A stretch of DNA of 64,000 nt. Origin: JAVWHX01 sp036639875. Lineage in GTDB: Bacteria; Bacillota_I; Bacilli_A; Erysipelotrichales; Coprobacillaceae. The translations under genes and the position numbers were made by a program. Positions 48,604-58,164 of this stretch are shown one piece after another (the stretch's first letter is position 1; the number at the start of each line of letters is the position of its first letter). Under the pieces are notes generated by a model. That model was not told the DNA's origin. It ran no database searches and saw only the letters and a program-made list of their open reading frames with translations. The DNA is taken from contig JAVWHX010000002.1 of the NCBI GenBank assembly GCA_036639875.1, positions 40,352-104,351 on the forward strand, read 5' to 3'.

Positions 48604-49170
48604 ATGTATAGTTATATTCAAGGAATAATTGTTGATATGGCAAAGGATTATATTGTTGTAGATAACCATGGAATGGGTTATCTTATTTATGTTTCTAATC
48701 CATATCAATTTACAAAAGGTAAAGAAACATTGGTTTATATTTATCAACAAGTGAAAGAAGATGCTATTTTATTATTTGGTTTTATAACAAAAGAAGAAAA
48801 AGAACTTTTCTTAAAATTAATATTGGTAAAAGGGATAGGGTGTAAAACAGCAATTGGTATTTTAGCAACTGGTGATGTTCAAGCGATTATTCAAGCGATT
48901 GAATCTAAGAATATTGCTTATTTAAAGAAGATACCTGGTATAGGACCAAAAGCAGCTCAACAGATTATATTAGATCTACAAGGTAAGTTTAATGTTTCAA
49001 TGAGTGAGACGATTTTGACTTCAGCTGAATTTGATGAGGCAACAGAAGTATTAATTGCTTTAGGATATAGACGACAAGATGTTGATAAGGCTATGAATGC
49101 TTTATCAAATGAAAAATTAGATACAAATGGATTTGTTAAAAAAGCATTAGGTTTATTAGTTAAGATATAA
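48604..49170 (+). CDS. ruvA: Holliday junction DNA helicase subunit RuvA
   Basis: 188 residues. N-terminal OB fold (MYSYIQGIIVDMAKDYIVVD), two helix-hairpin-helix motifs (LVKGIGCKTA and IPGIGPKAAQQIILDL) and the C-terminal domain III (ATEVLIALGYRRQDVDKA). Tetramer that binds four-way junctions and loads RuvB. The start at 48604 lies 9 bp after GAGG; an in-frame ATG at 48595 directly abuts it. ruvB follows after 15 bp. Confidence 0.96.
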   Translation: MYSYIQGIIVDMAKDYIVVDNHGMGYLIYVSNPYQFTKGKETLVYIYQQVKEDAILLFGFITKEEKELFLKLILVKGIGCKTAIGILATGDVQAIIQAIESKNIAYLKKIPGIGPKAAQQIILDLQGKFNVSMSETILTSAEFDEATEVLIALGYRRQDVDKAMNALSNEKLDTNGFVKKALGLLVKI

Positions 49171-49185
49171 TAGGAGGTAAGCATA

Positions 49186-50181
49186 ATGGATGATAGAGAT
49201 ATCCTAGATGTGAATATTCATAATGATGATGAAGAAAATCAACTTCGTCCTCAATCTTTTGAAGAATATGTTGGTCAAAATGACTTAAAGAATAATTTGA
49301 AAGTTTTTGTAGGAGCTGCTAAGTTAAGAAATGAATCATTGGATCATGTGTTGTTATATGGACCACCAGGTTTAGGAAAAACAACGATGTCTATGATTAT
49401 TTCAAATGAGATGGGAACTCATTTGAAAACAACAACTGGTCCTAGTATTGAAAAGACTGGTGATTTGGTAGCAATTTTAACGTCTTTAGAACCAGGCGAT
49501 GTCTTATTTATTGATGAAATTCATCGCTTAAATAAGGTGATTGAAGAAATCTTATATCCTGCAATGGAGGATTTCTGTGTCGATGTTGTGATTGGTAAGG
49601 AAGCATCTACACGTTCTGTACGTATTGATTTACCACCATTTACTCTTGTAGGAGCTACGACTCGAGCTGGTGATTTATCTGCACCATTAAGAGATCGTTT
49701 TGGAATTATTTCTAAATTGGAATATTATAATGAAGAAGAATTGATGAGTATTATTAATCGAACAAGTCGTGTTTATCAAATGGATATGGATATGGGTGCT
49801 ATTAAAGAACTGGCGAAACGTTCTAGAGGAACACCAAGAATAGCAAATCGTTTATTTAGAAGAGTAAGAGATTTTGCTCAATATAATGGGGATAGTGTGA
49901 TTAGTGAGAAAATGACAATTGAAGCATTACAAAGATTAAAGGTAGATGAGCTTGGTTTAGATGACGTTGATCATAAATATCTATTAGGGATCATTCATCG
50001 CTTTAGAGGTGGTCCTGTAGGCTTAGAAGCCATTGCTGCTAGTATTGGAGAAGAACCAATGACTCTTGAAGATGTCTATGAACCTTATTTGTTACAAACA
50101 GGTTTAATTAAAAGAACACCAAGAGGAAGAGTTGTTACTGAACTTGCTTATGAACATTTTAAAATAGTTAAAGAATCTTAG
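49186..50181 (+). CDS. ruvB: Holliday junction branch-migration ATPase RuvB
   Basis: 331 residues: Walker A GPPGLGKTT, Walker B LFIDEIHR, the GATTRAGDLSAPLRDRFG sensor/arginine-finger block and a C-terminal winged helix (RTPRGRVVTELAY). Forms hexameric motors around RuvA-bound junctions. RBS AGGAGG. Confidence 0.98.
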   Translation: MDDRDILDVNIHNDDEENQLRPQSFEEYVGQNDLKNNLKVFVGAAKLRNESLDHVLLYGPPGLGKTTMSMIISNEMGTHLKTTTGPSIEKTGDLVAILTSLEPGDVLFIDEIHRLNKVIEEILYPAMEDFCVDVVIGKEASTRSVRIDLPPFTLVGATTRAGDLSAPLRDRFGIISKLEYYNEEELMSIINRTSRVYQMDMDMGAIKELAKRSRGTPRIANRLFRRVRDFAQYNGDSVISEKMTIEALQRLKVDELGLDDVDHKYLLGIIHRFRGGPVGLEAIAASIGEEPMTLEDVYEPYLLQTGLIKRTPRGRVVTELAYEHFKIVKES

Positions 50182-50195
50182 GATTCTTTTTTTAT
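50171..50195 (+). terminator. ruvB terminator overlapping the stop codon
   Basis: AAGAATC - TTAG - GATTCTT followed by T5; the ruvB stop is in the loop. Confidence 0.8.
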
Positions 50196-50239
50196 GTTCT
50201 GTAATTTGTTTTAAGCAAATATAATTAAGGAGGAAAATA

Positions 50240-50713
50240 ATGAATAAGAAAATTCAAGTCATTGGTTTTATATTATTGGTTGTTTGTTCAATTGTCTATG
50301 ATTTTCAAAATCCTGAAGTTAAAAAAACTGAAGAGAAACAAATGTCTTATGTTGTTTTAGAAGGTGAATTTTTAAAACAAGGAAAGTATGAATATGAGGG
50401 AGATATGAATGTTCAAGATATTGTGAATAAGGTAGGTATAAGTTCAAAGGCTAATTTAGAGGCTTTATCGTTATCTGCTCCCATAAAGGATGAATCTAGG
50501 ATTTATCTTCCTGCTATTGGAGTCAATACAATTTCCTTAAATAAAGCTACTAAAGAAGAATTTATGACAATTAAAGGGGTTGGTGAAAAAACTGCTCAAA
50601 AGATCATTGATTATAGAAATGAGAATGGATTTAGCTGTATTGAAGATATTATGAATGTAAGTGGAATCGGTGAAAAGACATATTTAAGATTGCGAGAATT
50701 CTTATGCTTGTAA
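50240..50713 (+). CDS. comEA: Competence DNA receptor ComEA
   Basis: 157 residues: N-terminal membrane anchor (about 5-21), an SLBB-like region (about 36-95, VVLEGEFLKQGKYEYEG) and C-terminal tandem helix-hairpin-helix motifs (TIKGVGEKTAQKIIDYR and VSGIGEKTYLRLRE). Binds incoming double-stranded DNA outside the membrane. RBS AAGGAGG; it overlaps comEC by 10 bp. Confidence 0.94.
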   Translation: MNKKIQVIGFILLVVCSIVYDFQNPEVKKTEEKQMSYVVLEGEFLKQGKYEYEGDMNVQDIVNKVGISSKANLEALSLSAPIKDESRIYLPAIGVNTISLNKATKEEFMTIKGVGEKTAQKIIDYRNENGFSCIEDIMNVSGIGEKTYLRLREFLCL

Positions 50714-52692
50714 GATATCATTTATTCTATTATGCAGTAGGAAGTATATTAACGATTTTAGGTAGATACTTTCATCCTCTTTTTTATTTATTTCTATGTT
50801 TATATTTAGTATGGCTTTACTATCGTTTGACATATAAGCATCTTCTTATAGCGATTGGTTGTTGTTTGTTGATGTTGATACCACAATCTCATGATGAGAA
50901 ACTTCCGACAACTTTATCTGGTACAGTTATAAAAACAGGAGATAAATATTGTTATTTAAAAAGTGATATAGGAACAATTAAACTTTATCATGAAGAGGAA
51001 TTTCATTTTAATGATAACTTAACTTGTGAGATTTCACCTCTAGAAATGAATGCTAATACAAATGATAATGCTTTTAATGAACAAATATATCTATATAGTC
51101 AAAAGATATTTTATAAAGCAAAATTAGAAAGAATTATTGATTATCAACAAGATTTTCAAATCTATCAATGGATAGAAAATCGTTTTTCATCGTCTTTGGA
51201 TATACAAAATTATCAAAGGCTTTTTTTATTTGGAGAAAGAACCGAAGATATTGAAGATGAATATCTTCAATTGAGTGAATTATCATTGGTTCATATGTTT
51301 GCATTATCTGGAATGCATGTTCATTTAATGTTTTTTATGTTAAAAAGAGGGTTGGGCTTGTTCTTTCAAAAGCGATTATCAAAGATTATTGCATATTTGA
51401 TTATTGGAATATATGTTTTTTCCATACCTATGCAAATATCCTTATATAGAGCGTTCTTTGTTTTGATTTTGTATGAGTTGTTTAAAAAATGGTTTCATCA
51501 GTTAGATGTTTTATCATTTTTAGTGATGATTTCATTTCTGTATAATCCCTATATTATCTTTAGTGTTTCTTTTGTGTTTTCTTATTTTATATATTTTATT
51601 GTTTTAATAACAAAGAACATCAAGTATTCAACAGTGCTTATCTATTTATCAAGTATTCCAATCTTGCTCAATTTAAATTATCAGATTCCTATTGTTTCTT
51701 TAATTGTAGGGGTAATTATGACACCTTTTATTGAATTGTTTTATTGTTTAACTGTTATTACAATCTTTATTCCTTATATACAATCAATTCTTTACATATG
51801 TATTTATATTTTACAATCAATTTTATCTTTCTTGGATTTTTGTAATACATTTTTTATGTTTTCAAAACCAAATCTTATATTTGTTATTATGTATTATTAT
51901 CTTTTCTTTATGATTGTATATAAAATGGAACTCAGAAAGTCAATTCAAAAATATGTAAGTATGATGATTGCTTTGATGTTAGTGTTTTATGGTTATAGTG
52001 AATATAAGATATATGGAGAAATTACAATGATTGATGTAGGACAGGGGGATTGTACATTAATTCGATTGCCGATGAATCAAGGTAATATACTGATTGATAC
52101 AGGTGGTAATAAAGATTTTGATTTAGCAACCAAAACAATTATTCCATATTTAAAATCAGTTGGTATTCATCATCTTGATTATGTCTATATATCACATAGT
52201 GATTTTGATCATAATGGCGCATTAGAATCATTGCTTAATAATTTTAGAGTTGATCATGTTATTGATGAATATGAAGAATATCGTGAAATAGGGATAATGA
52301 AAGTTAAAATGTTAAAAACTGATACATATTACACTGATACCAATGATCAATCACTGATTATGAAAATAGATATTCATGATTTTTCAATGTTGCTGACTGG
52401 TGATGCATCAGTGGAAGTTGAAAAAGAGTTATTTGAAAAGTATGGAGAAACGAAAGTTGATATTCTAAAGGTTGGACATCATGGTAGCCAAACGTCTACG
52501 TCTGTAGAAATACTACAAATGTGTAAACCTCGTATAGCGATGATAGGTGTAAAAAAGAATAATATGTATAGACATCCCTCTGCAATCGTTATAGAAAGAT
52601 TAAAACGCAAAAACATAACCATACTAAGAACAGATAATGATGGAATGTTTCATCTTCGTTTTTATTTAAAATCACGTTACATTTTTAGGTGA
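50704..52692 (+). CDS. comEC: Competence DNA-uptake channel ComEC
   Basis: 662 residues: early N-terminal helices and OB-like domain, a Competence domain with about ten membrane helices (about 195-430; LVHMFALSGMHVHLMFF), then a metallo-beta-lactamase-like domain (about 440-660) with MIDVGQGDCTLIR, SHSDFDHNGALESL and KVGHHGSQTST. Forms the channel for single-stranded DNA entry. Start overlaps comEA, indicating coupling. Confidence 0.95.
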   Translation: MLVRYHLFYYAVGSILTILGRYFHPLFYLFLCLYLVWLYYRLTYKHLLIAIGCCLLMLIPQSHDEKLPTTLSGTVIKTGDKYCYLKSDIGTIKLYHEEEFHFNDNLTCEISPLEMNANTNDNAFNEQIYLYSQKIFYKAKLERIIDYQQDFQIYQWIENRFSSSLDIQNYQRLFLFGERTEDIEDEYLQLSELSLVHMFALSGMHVHLMFFMLKRGLGLFFQKRLSKIIAYLIIGIYVFSIPMQISLYRAFFVLILYELFKKWFHQLDVLSFLVMISFLYNPYIIFSVSFVFSYFIYFIVLITKNIKYSTVLIYLSSIPILLNLNYQIPIVSLIVGVIMTPFIELFYCLTVITIFIPYIQSILYICIYILQSILSFLDFCNTFFMFSKPNLIFVIMYYYLFFMIVYKMELRKSIQKYVSMMIALMLVFYGYSEYKIYGEITMIDVGQGDCTLIRLPMNQGNILIDTGGNKDFDLATKTIIPYLKSVGIHHLDYVYISHSDFDHNGALESLLNNFRVDHVIDEYEEYREIGIMKVKMLKTDTYYTDTNDQSLIMKIDIHDFSMLLTGDASVEVEKELFEKYGETKVDILKVGHHGSQTSTSVEILQMCKPRIAMIGVKKNNMYRHPSAIVIERLKRKNITILRTDNDGMFHLRFYLKSRYIFR

Positions 52693-52723
52693 TTCATGTA
52701 TAATGAATAAGTGGGGTGATTGC

Positions 52724-53701
52724 ATGAACTATGTCATTTATGGTGAAGAAAAGTTATTGATGGAACAAAAACTATCTTCATTAAAAAAACAATATCATAT
52801 TAAAGATGAGGATATGAATATGATAACTTATTGGTGTAATGAAACATCAATACCAGTTATTCTTGAAGATGCTTTAACACCTCCATTTTTAACTGAATAT
52901 AAGATGATTGTTGTTAGAAATCCAATGTTTTTAACAACTCAAAAACAAAATGATGCTAGTGAAGATGATATCAAAGCATTTATGAAATATTTGGATTATG
53001 ATAATCCTTCAACACTCTTTGTTATTTATCATGATAAAAAGAATTTTGATGAAAGAAAAAAGATTGTGAAGGAATTAAAGAAAAAGGCTGAGTTTTTTGA
53101 AATAGGGAAACTTGATCATCATCAATTATTTAAAGCAACAGATCAAGCTATTAAAGCAAGAGGCTGTGAAATAGAGAAAGTTGCTTTAGAGTTATTTCTA
53201 TCACGTATGCCTAGTGATTTATTAGAAATTTCTCAGGAAGTTAATAAACTTTGTTTGTATACAAAACATATTACTAAAGACACTATTGATGTAATGGTTA
53301 CAAAGCAAGTAGAAGAAAATGTTTTTGAATTAACGAAAGCTATTTTGAATAAACAAACTGGCAAGAGTGTTCAAATATATAAAGATTTAATGGTTAATAA
53401 TGAAGAACCTATTAAATTGATTGTTTTAATAGCGAATTCTTTGAGATTGTTATATCAAGTAAAACTATTAGATAGAAAAGGATATAATGATCAAGAAATT
53501 GCAAAGATGTTATCTTTGAATCCTTATCGTTTAAAATATATTAGACAAGATGGTAAAGATTTTGAGATTAAGGAATTGTTGAGAAAATTAGATGAATTAT
53601 CAAAGTTAGATGTTGATATTAAAACAGGTAAGGTTGATAGATTCAGAGGATTAGAATTGTTTTTAATTAGAATTCAAGGAGCAGAGGAATGGAATCATTA
53701 A
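52724..53701 (+). CDS. holA: DNA polymerase III subunit delta
   Basis: 325 residues of the HolA/YqeN family: N-terminal MNYVIYGEEKLLMEQKL, the central LARMPSDLLEIS-like segment (FLSRMPSDLLEIS) and a helical collar domain at the end. Opens the sliding clamp in the clamp-loader. The start at 52724 follows GGGGTGAT; ATG 52703 is in frame but lies within a TATAAT and has no RBS. comEC-holA is a conserved order; rpsT, the usual next gene, is replaced here by serine dehydratase, which overlaps by 13 bp. Confidence 0.93.
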   Translation: MNYVIYGEEKLLMEQKLSSLKKQYHIKDEDMNMITYWCNETSIPVILEDALTPPFLTEYKMIVVRNPMFLTTQKQNDASEDDIKAFMKYLDYDNPSTLFVIYHDKKNFDERKKIVKELKKKAEFFEIGKLDHHQLFKATDQAIKARGCEIEKVALELFLSRMPSDLLEISQEVNKLCLYTKHITKDTIDVMVTKQVEENVFELTKAILNKQTGKSVQIYKDLMVNNEEPIKLIVLIANSLRLLYQVKLLDRKGYNDQEIAKMLSLNPYRLKYIRQDGKDFEIKELLRKLDELSKLDVDIKTGKVDRFRGLELFLIRIQGAEEWNH

Positions 53702-54894
53702 GAGAGTTATATAAAATAGGAGTTGGACCTTCTTCGTCTCATACAATGGGTCCTCAAAGAGCAGCAAAGAGAGTTTTAAAATTATATCCAGATGCTGCTT
53801 ACTTTCATGTTGATTTATATGGGTCTTTATCTTTAACAGGTAAAGGGCATTTAACTGACTATATTATTGAAGAGACTTTTTCTCCAAAGAAAGTCACGTT
53901 TTCTTTTAAGAGTGATAGTTTGCCTTTTCATCCTAATGGAATGATTATTCATGTTTTTGATAATCAAGATAAGGAAGTGAAAGCAATTGAAGTCTATTCA
54001 GTGGGTGGTGGATCAATTTTATTTAAAGGTGATATGGAAGAAAATGTAAAGCAAGTATATATGCTAAATACAATGGATGAAATATTAGAATATGTTGATA
54101 AGAGTGGTATGTCATTATATGATTATATATTAGAAAATGAAGATGAAAATATTGAAGAGTTTTTACATGAAATCTTAGATGCCATGTTTTTAAGTGTTCA
54201 TAATGGTTTGAAAAAAGAAGGAACTATTCATGGCAAACTTAAACTAAAAAGAGTTGCAAAATCAATGTATCAACATGCTCAAAATACCAGAAGAGAAGCT
54301 GACCGTGAAAGATTATTTATAACGAGTTATGCTTATGCTGTTTCAGAAGAGAATGCTGATGGAGGACAAATTGTAACTGCACCAACTTGTGGAGCGAGTG
54401 GGATTATGCCAGCAATCCTTTATTATTGTTATAAACAATTACATGTTGAAAAGAAAGATTTGATCAAGGCTTTAGCGATTGGTGGATTGTTTGGAAATAT
54501 TGTGAAAACGAATGCAACTATTTCAGGTGCTGATGGAGGTTGTCAAGCAGAGGTTGGGACAGCTTGTGCAATGGCAGCAGCAACAATGGCTTATATTTAT
54601 GAATTGAATAACTCATTGATAGAATATGCTGCTGAAATGGGACTAGAACACAATCTTGGATTAACATGTGATCCAGTTGGCGGATATGTTCAAATTCCGT
54701 GTATTGAAAGAAATGGATATGGGTCTTTACGTGCATTAGATGCCGCTATGATGGCAAAACAACTTGGATATATGAGAAAGAATAAAGTTTCATTTGATGC
54801 GATTGTGCGTGTTATGAAAGAAACGGGTAAAGATTTATCAAGTGCTTATAAAGAAACATCACTTGGTGGTTTAGCAAAGGAATTTGGTCTATAA
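53689..54894 (+). CDS. sdaA: L-serine ammonia-lyase, fused single-chain, iron-sulfur dependent
   Basis: 401 residues, a fusion of the beta domain (about 1-140; GVGPSSSHTMGPQRAAKR) and the alpha domain (about 165-401; TAPTCGASGIMPAILYY, CDPVGGYVQIPCIERN). Conserved Cys in CGASG, CDPVGG and IPCIERN fit the [4Fe-4S] ligands. Converts L-serine to pyruvate and ammonia. Many Firmicutes have two separate genes (sdaAB/sdaAA), so the fused form is less common. It overlaps holA by 13 bp and shares one base with hemW. Confidence 0.95.
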   Translation: MESLRELYKIGVGPSSSHTMGPQRAAKRVLKLYPDAAYFHVDLYGSLSLTGKGHLTDYIIEETFSPKKVTFSFKSDSLPFHPNGMIIHVFDNQDKEVKAIEVYSVGGGSILFKGDMEENVKQVYMLNTMDEILEYVDKSGMSLYDYILENEDENIEEFLHEILDAMFLSVHNGLKKEGTIHGKLKLKRVAKSMYQHAQNTRREADRERLFITSYAYAVSEENADGGQIVTAPTCGASGIMPAILYYCYKQLHVEKKDLIKALAIGGLFGNIVKTNATISGADGGCQAEVGTACAMAAATMAYIYELNNSLIEYAAEMGLEHNLGLTCDPVGGYVQIPCIERNGYGSLRALDAAMMAKQLGYMRKNKVSFDAIVRVMKETGKDLSSAYKETSLGGLAKEFGL

Positions 54895-55979
54895 TGAAAT
54901 CTTTATATGTCCATATTCCTTTTTGTAATCATATCTGTGCATATTGTGATTTTGCAAAAGTATTCTATAATGAAAAATGGGTAGATGAATATTTAGAAGC
55001 GTTATCTTTTGAAATAAAGGATAAAAATCTGAATGATAATTATGATACAATTTATATTGGAGGAGGAACTCCTTCTTCTTTATCATTAGAACAGTTAAAA
55101 AAGTTGCTAGATATTCTCAAATCTTTTTCTTTAAGAACTCAAGAATATACAATAGAAGTCAATCCAGAATCTATGGATTCTGAAAAGTTAGATTTGTGTA
55201 TAAAGTATGGAATAAATAGATTAAGTATTGGAGTTCAAACATTTCATGATCATCTTTTAAAAGATATTCAACGTTATCATACATCTTTACAAGCTATTGA
55301 ATTGATTAAAGAAGCTCGAAATAAAGGTATTCAAGATATCAATATAGATCTTATTTATGGACTTCCTCATCAAACATTAGAAGATATAGATGAAGATATA
55401 AAGTTAATAAATCAATTGGATATTTCTCATGTTTCTATTTATTCATTGATATTAGAAGATCATACATCATTAAAGAAAGATGGTTATATTCCTTTAGATG
55501 ATGAACAGGATGCATTATGGTATGATCACATTAATAAATCTTTAAAAGAATATGGTTTCCAACATTATGAAGTGAGTAATTATTATAAGGTTAAACCATC
55601 TTTGCATAATCTCACTTACTGGAATTATCACGATTATGATGGAGTTGGATTATCGGCACATTCTTTAGTTCAACATCATCGCTTTGAAAATACACGTAGT
55701 TTAACAAAGTATCTTAAACATCAGTATTTAGACCAAGATATTCAACTTGAAAAAGAGGATGAATTGTTTGAAAAGATGATGATGGGGTTAAGATTAACTG
55801 CAGGTATTGATCTTGATGAAATTAAACAATTGTTTGAAATGGATATTGAAGTTAAGTATAAAGATGTTATTGATAAATACATAAAATTAAACATGTTAAT
55901 TATAGAAAAACGTTATTTAAAAACAACACCCTTAGGGCTGAATTATTTAAATAACATTCTTGTTGATTTTATTGATTAA
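54894..55979 (+). CDS. hemW: Radical SAM heme chaperone HemW
   Basis: 361 residues. The radical SAM cluster motif is FCNHICAYCDF with Cys11, Cys15 and Cys18. GGGTPSSL, NPES and GVQTFHDHLLKDIQRYH follow, and a HemN C-terminal domain ends the protein. HemW-type proteins were formerly annotated as coproporphyrinogen oxidases but act in heme delivery. In many Firmicutes hemW lies just before hrcA, as here. Start overlaps the sdaA stop by one base. Confidence 0.93.
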   Translation: MKSLYVHIPFCNHICAYCDFAKVFYNEKWVDEYLEALSFEIKDKNLNDNYDTIYIGGGTPSSLSLEQLKKLLDILKSFSLRTQEYTIEVNPESMDSEKLDLCIKYGINRLSIGVQTFHDHLLKDIQRYHTSLQAIELIKEARNKGIQDINIDLIYGLPHQTLEDIDEDIKLINQLDISHVSIYSLILEDHTSLKKDGYIPLDDEQDALWYDHINKSLKEYGFQHYEVSNYYKVKPSLHNLTYWNYHDYDGVGLSAHSLVQHHRFENTRSLTKYLKHQYLDQDIQLEKEDELFEKMMMGLRLTAGIDLDEIKQLFEMDIEVKYKDVIDKYIKLNMLIIEKRYLKTTPLGLNYLNNILVDFID

Positions 55980-56010
55980 GGATAGTTTTAATAAAGCATA
56001 GGGGGTAAGA

Positions 56011-56415
56011 ATGAATATTATAGTAAGTATTGCACTTTTAATCATTGATTTTTATATGGCTTATATAGTTTATAGTGATAAAAGAGCAGAAGAGTATAAA
56101 TGTAAGAAAATTTTAAGTATAGATTTTATCTTTTTATGGCTAGGTGTTATAACAACGGTTATTGCTAGGGTAGTGACAGAAAGTACTAAGTATCCTGATT
56201 TATTGTATTTTGTGGTGACTAATGGGATAACTATAGCTATATGTTGGTTTTTGCTCTTAAAAGATTTTTATATTGATTTAAAGAAATTGGATAAGGACAT
56301 ATTGCCATATGATCAAATTCAACTTAAAGAAATAAAGAAAACATATATAAGAAATGGAATGTTTCTCATTTTCTATATAGTTCAAATCATAGTTTTGGTC
56401 AGTGTTTATAAATAA
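56011..56415 (+). CDS. Small four-helix membrane protein, unknown
   Basis: 134 residues with four hydrophobic segments (about 3-21, 35-55, 64-84 and 115-132) and charged loops. No family recognised. It starts after GGGGGTAAG, 31 bp past hemW, and ends 31 bp before a strong terminator, so it probably belongs to the sdaA-hemW unit. Confidence 0.75.
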   Translation: MNIIVSIALLIIDFYMAYIVYSDKRAEEYKCKKILSIDFIFLWLGVITTVIARVVTESTKYPDLLYFVVTNGITIAICWFLLLKDFYIDLKKLDKDILPYDQIQLKEIKKTYIRNGMFLIFYIVQIIVLVSVYK

Positions 56416-56445
56416 TAGAGTTTTGAATGTATATTGATAGTGTTG

Positions 56446-56473
56446 AGAAAGTTAAGTTAACTTTCTTTTTTTA
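56446..56473 (+). terminator. Terminator before the heat-shock operon
   Basis: AGAAAGTTA / TAACTTTCT stem around a 3-nt loop, then T6. Confidence 0.93.
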
Positions 56474-56477
56474 GTTT

Positions 56478-56504
56478 TTAGCACTAAATGGTTGACACTG
56501 CTAA
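56478..56504 (+). promoter_or_regulatory. First (degenerate) CIRCE element
   Basis: TTAGCACTA - 9 nt - CACTGCTAA against consensus TTAGCACTC-N9-GAGTGCTAA (15 of 18 match, exact N9 spacing). It overlaps the -35 of the operon promoter. Confidence 0.8.
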
Positions 56505-56519
56505 AAAGATGAGTATAAT
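56492..56519 (+). promoter_or_regulatory. Sigma-A promoter of hrcA-grpE-dnaK-dnaJ
   Basis: TTGACA (56492-56497), a 16-bp spacer and TATAAT (56514-56519). It is flanked by two CIRCE operators. Confidence 0.88.
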
Positions 56520-56523
56520 AAAA

Positions 56524-56550
56524 TTAGCACAGAGGTAAAAAGAGTGCTAA
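56524..56550 (+). promoter_or_regulatory. Second CIRCE element
   Basis: TTAGCACAG - 9 nt - GAGTGCTAA (16 of 18 match). It covers the predicted transcript start and ends right before AGGAGG of hrcA. Confidence 0.93.
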
Positions 56551-56562
56551 AGGAGGGTGAAT

Positions 56563-57594
56563 ATGCTATCGGCGAGACAATTACTGATATTTAAATGTAT
56601 TGTTGAAGAGTTTGTAGAAACAGCTGAACCAGTTGGTTCTAAAACATTGATGGAAAAATATCAACTTCCTTATTCAAGTGCGACAATTCGAAATGAAATG
56701 TCTTATCTTGAGGAAACTGAATTCTTGGAAAAGACGCATACTTCATCTGGTCGAATTCCTTCAACGAAGGGATATCGATTTTATGTAAATACGCTCTTAC
56801 AACCAAGTGTTGATGATGAAGTCAAAAATCAAGTTGCAGTATTACTTGGTGATAGACATCGTTCATTAAATGAAATCATTCAAGAGAGTTGTCAAATGTT
56901 AAGTGAATTAACACATTTAACAACTGTGGCATTAGGTCCTGATTCGAGTTATGAATGTTTGCAAAACATTACACTTGTTCCTTTAGGGGAAAATACTGTG
57001 ACGGCAATTATTGTAACGGATAAAGGGCATGTAGAAAACAGAATGTTTAATATTAAGAATAGTGCTTATATGGATGATTTAACAAGCTGCGTTAGTGTTA
57101 TGAATGAATTATTAGATGGAACACCTATTAATCAAGTTGCTTTTCGTTTAGAACGTGATGTAAGGCCAATTCTAAGTGCGCGGGTTAAAGAACATGAGGT
57201 TTTGTTTAATGCTTTCTTAGAGGCGTTTATGAAGTTTGCGAATAGTCATGTTTATTTCTCTGGTAAAGAAAATATGTTGTATCAACCAGAGTATAATGAT
57301 GTCAATAAACTTCGAAGATTGGTATCTGCTTTTGAGAATTCTCAATCTTGGAAGATATTAGAGAATATTCATGAAGAAGATGGGGTTTGTGTTAGAATTG
57401 GAAATGAATCACCAATTGAAAATTTAAGTGATGTTTCTGTTATCTCTGCATCTTTTAAGACAGGTAGGGAGTCTAAAGGATCAATTTCAGTTATTGGGCC
57501 TACACGTATGCCTTATGAAAAAGTTGTTTCTTTAGTTGAATATATTTCGAAAAGCCTAGAAGAAGTTTTAGGTAATGAAGAGGAAGATGAATAG
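56563..57594 (+). CDS. hrcA: Heat-inducible transcription repressor HrcA
   Basis: 343 residues. N-terminal winged helix (SARQLLIFKCIVEEFVETAE, then EPVGSKTL, SSATIRNEM and SGRIPSTKGYRFYV) and C-terminal GAF-like domain (SVIGPTRMPYEKVVSLVEY). Binds CIRCE and represses its own operon; needs GroEL to stay active. The start at 56563 is 6 bp after AGGAGG; GTG 56557 directly abuts it. Confidence 0.97.
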   Translation: MLSARQLLIFKCIVEEFVETAEPVGSKTLMEKYQLPYSSATIRNEMSYLEETEFLEKTHTSSGRIPSTKGYRFYVNTLLQPSVDDEVKNQVAVLLGDRHRSLNEIIQESCQMLSELTHLTTVALGPDSSYECLQNITLVPLGENTVTAIIVTDKGHVENRMFNIKNSAYMDDLTSCVSVMNELLDGTPINQVAFRLERDVRPILSARVKEHEVLFNAFLEAFMKFANSHVYFSGKENMLYQPEYNDVNKLRRLVSAFENSQSWKILENIHEEDGVCVRIGNESPIENLSDVSVISASFKTGRESKGSISVIGPTRMPYEKVVSLVEYISKSLEEVLGNEEEDE

Positions 57595-57604
57595 AGGTGA
57601 AAGA

Positions 57605-58144
57605 ATGAGTAAAGAAAAAGAAGAAAAAGTAGAAGAGATTATTGATGAAGTAGAAGAAGTTGTTGAAAATCCAGAAGTTGTTGAAGTTTCATTGGATGAT
57701 AAAATTGCTCAATTAGAGAAAGAAGTAGATACTTGGAAAACAGATTATTATAAAGTGTTTGCAGATATGGAAAACTCTAAGCGAAGACTTCAAAAAGAAC
57801 ATCAGGATTCTATGAAGTTTATGATGCAATCTTTTATTGAGGAATTACTTCCTGTTGTTGATAACTTTGAACGTTCTTTAAATGTAAAAGATGCTAGCGA
57901 AGAAGTTCAAACATTTTTAAAAGGTTATCAAATGATATTTGATCAATTAATGGCAATTCTTACAAAGAGTGGAGTAGAAGTTATTGAAGCTCAAGGTAAA
58001 GAATTTGATCCTAATGTTCATCAAGCAGTTATGACTGCACAAGATGAAAATTATGGTTCAAATATAGTAGTAGAAGAATTACAAAAAGGTTACAAATTAA
58101 AAGATCGCGTTATTCGTGCATCTTTAGTGAAAGTAAATGAATAA
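57605..58144 (+). CDS. grpE: Nucleotide exchange factor GrpE
   Basis: 179 residues: acidic disordered N-terminus rich in Glu/Val (about 1-40), long coiled coil (about 45-90; DYYKVFADMENSKRRLQKEH) and beta-wing domain (VEVIEAQGKEFDPNVHQAVM). Exchanges ADP on DnaK. The start at 57605 follows AGAGGTGA, 10 bp after the hrcA stop. Confidence 0.96.
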   Translation: MSKEKEEKVEEIIDEVEEVVENPEVVEVSLDDKIAQLEKEVDTWKTDYYKVFADMENSKRRLQKEHQDSMKFMMQSFIEELLPVVDNFERSLNVKDASEEVQTFLKGYQMIFDQLMAILTKSGVEVIEAQGKEFDPNVHQAVMTAQDENYGSNIVVEELQKGYKLKDRVIRASLVKVNE

Positions 58145-58164
58145 ATTCAAGGAGGAATTAAATT

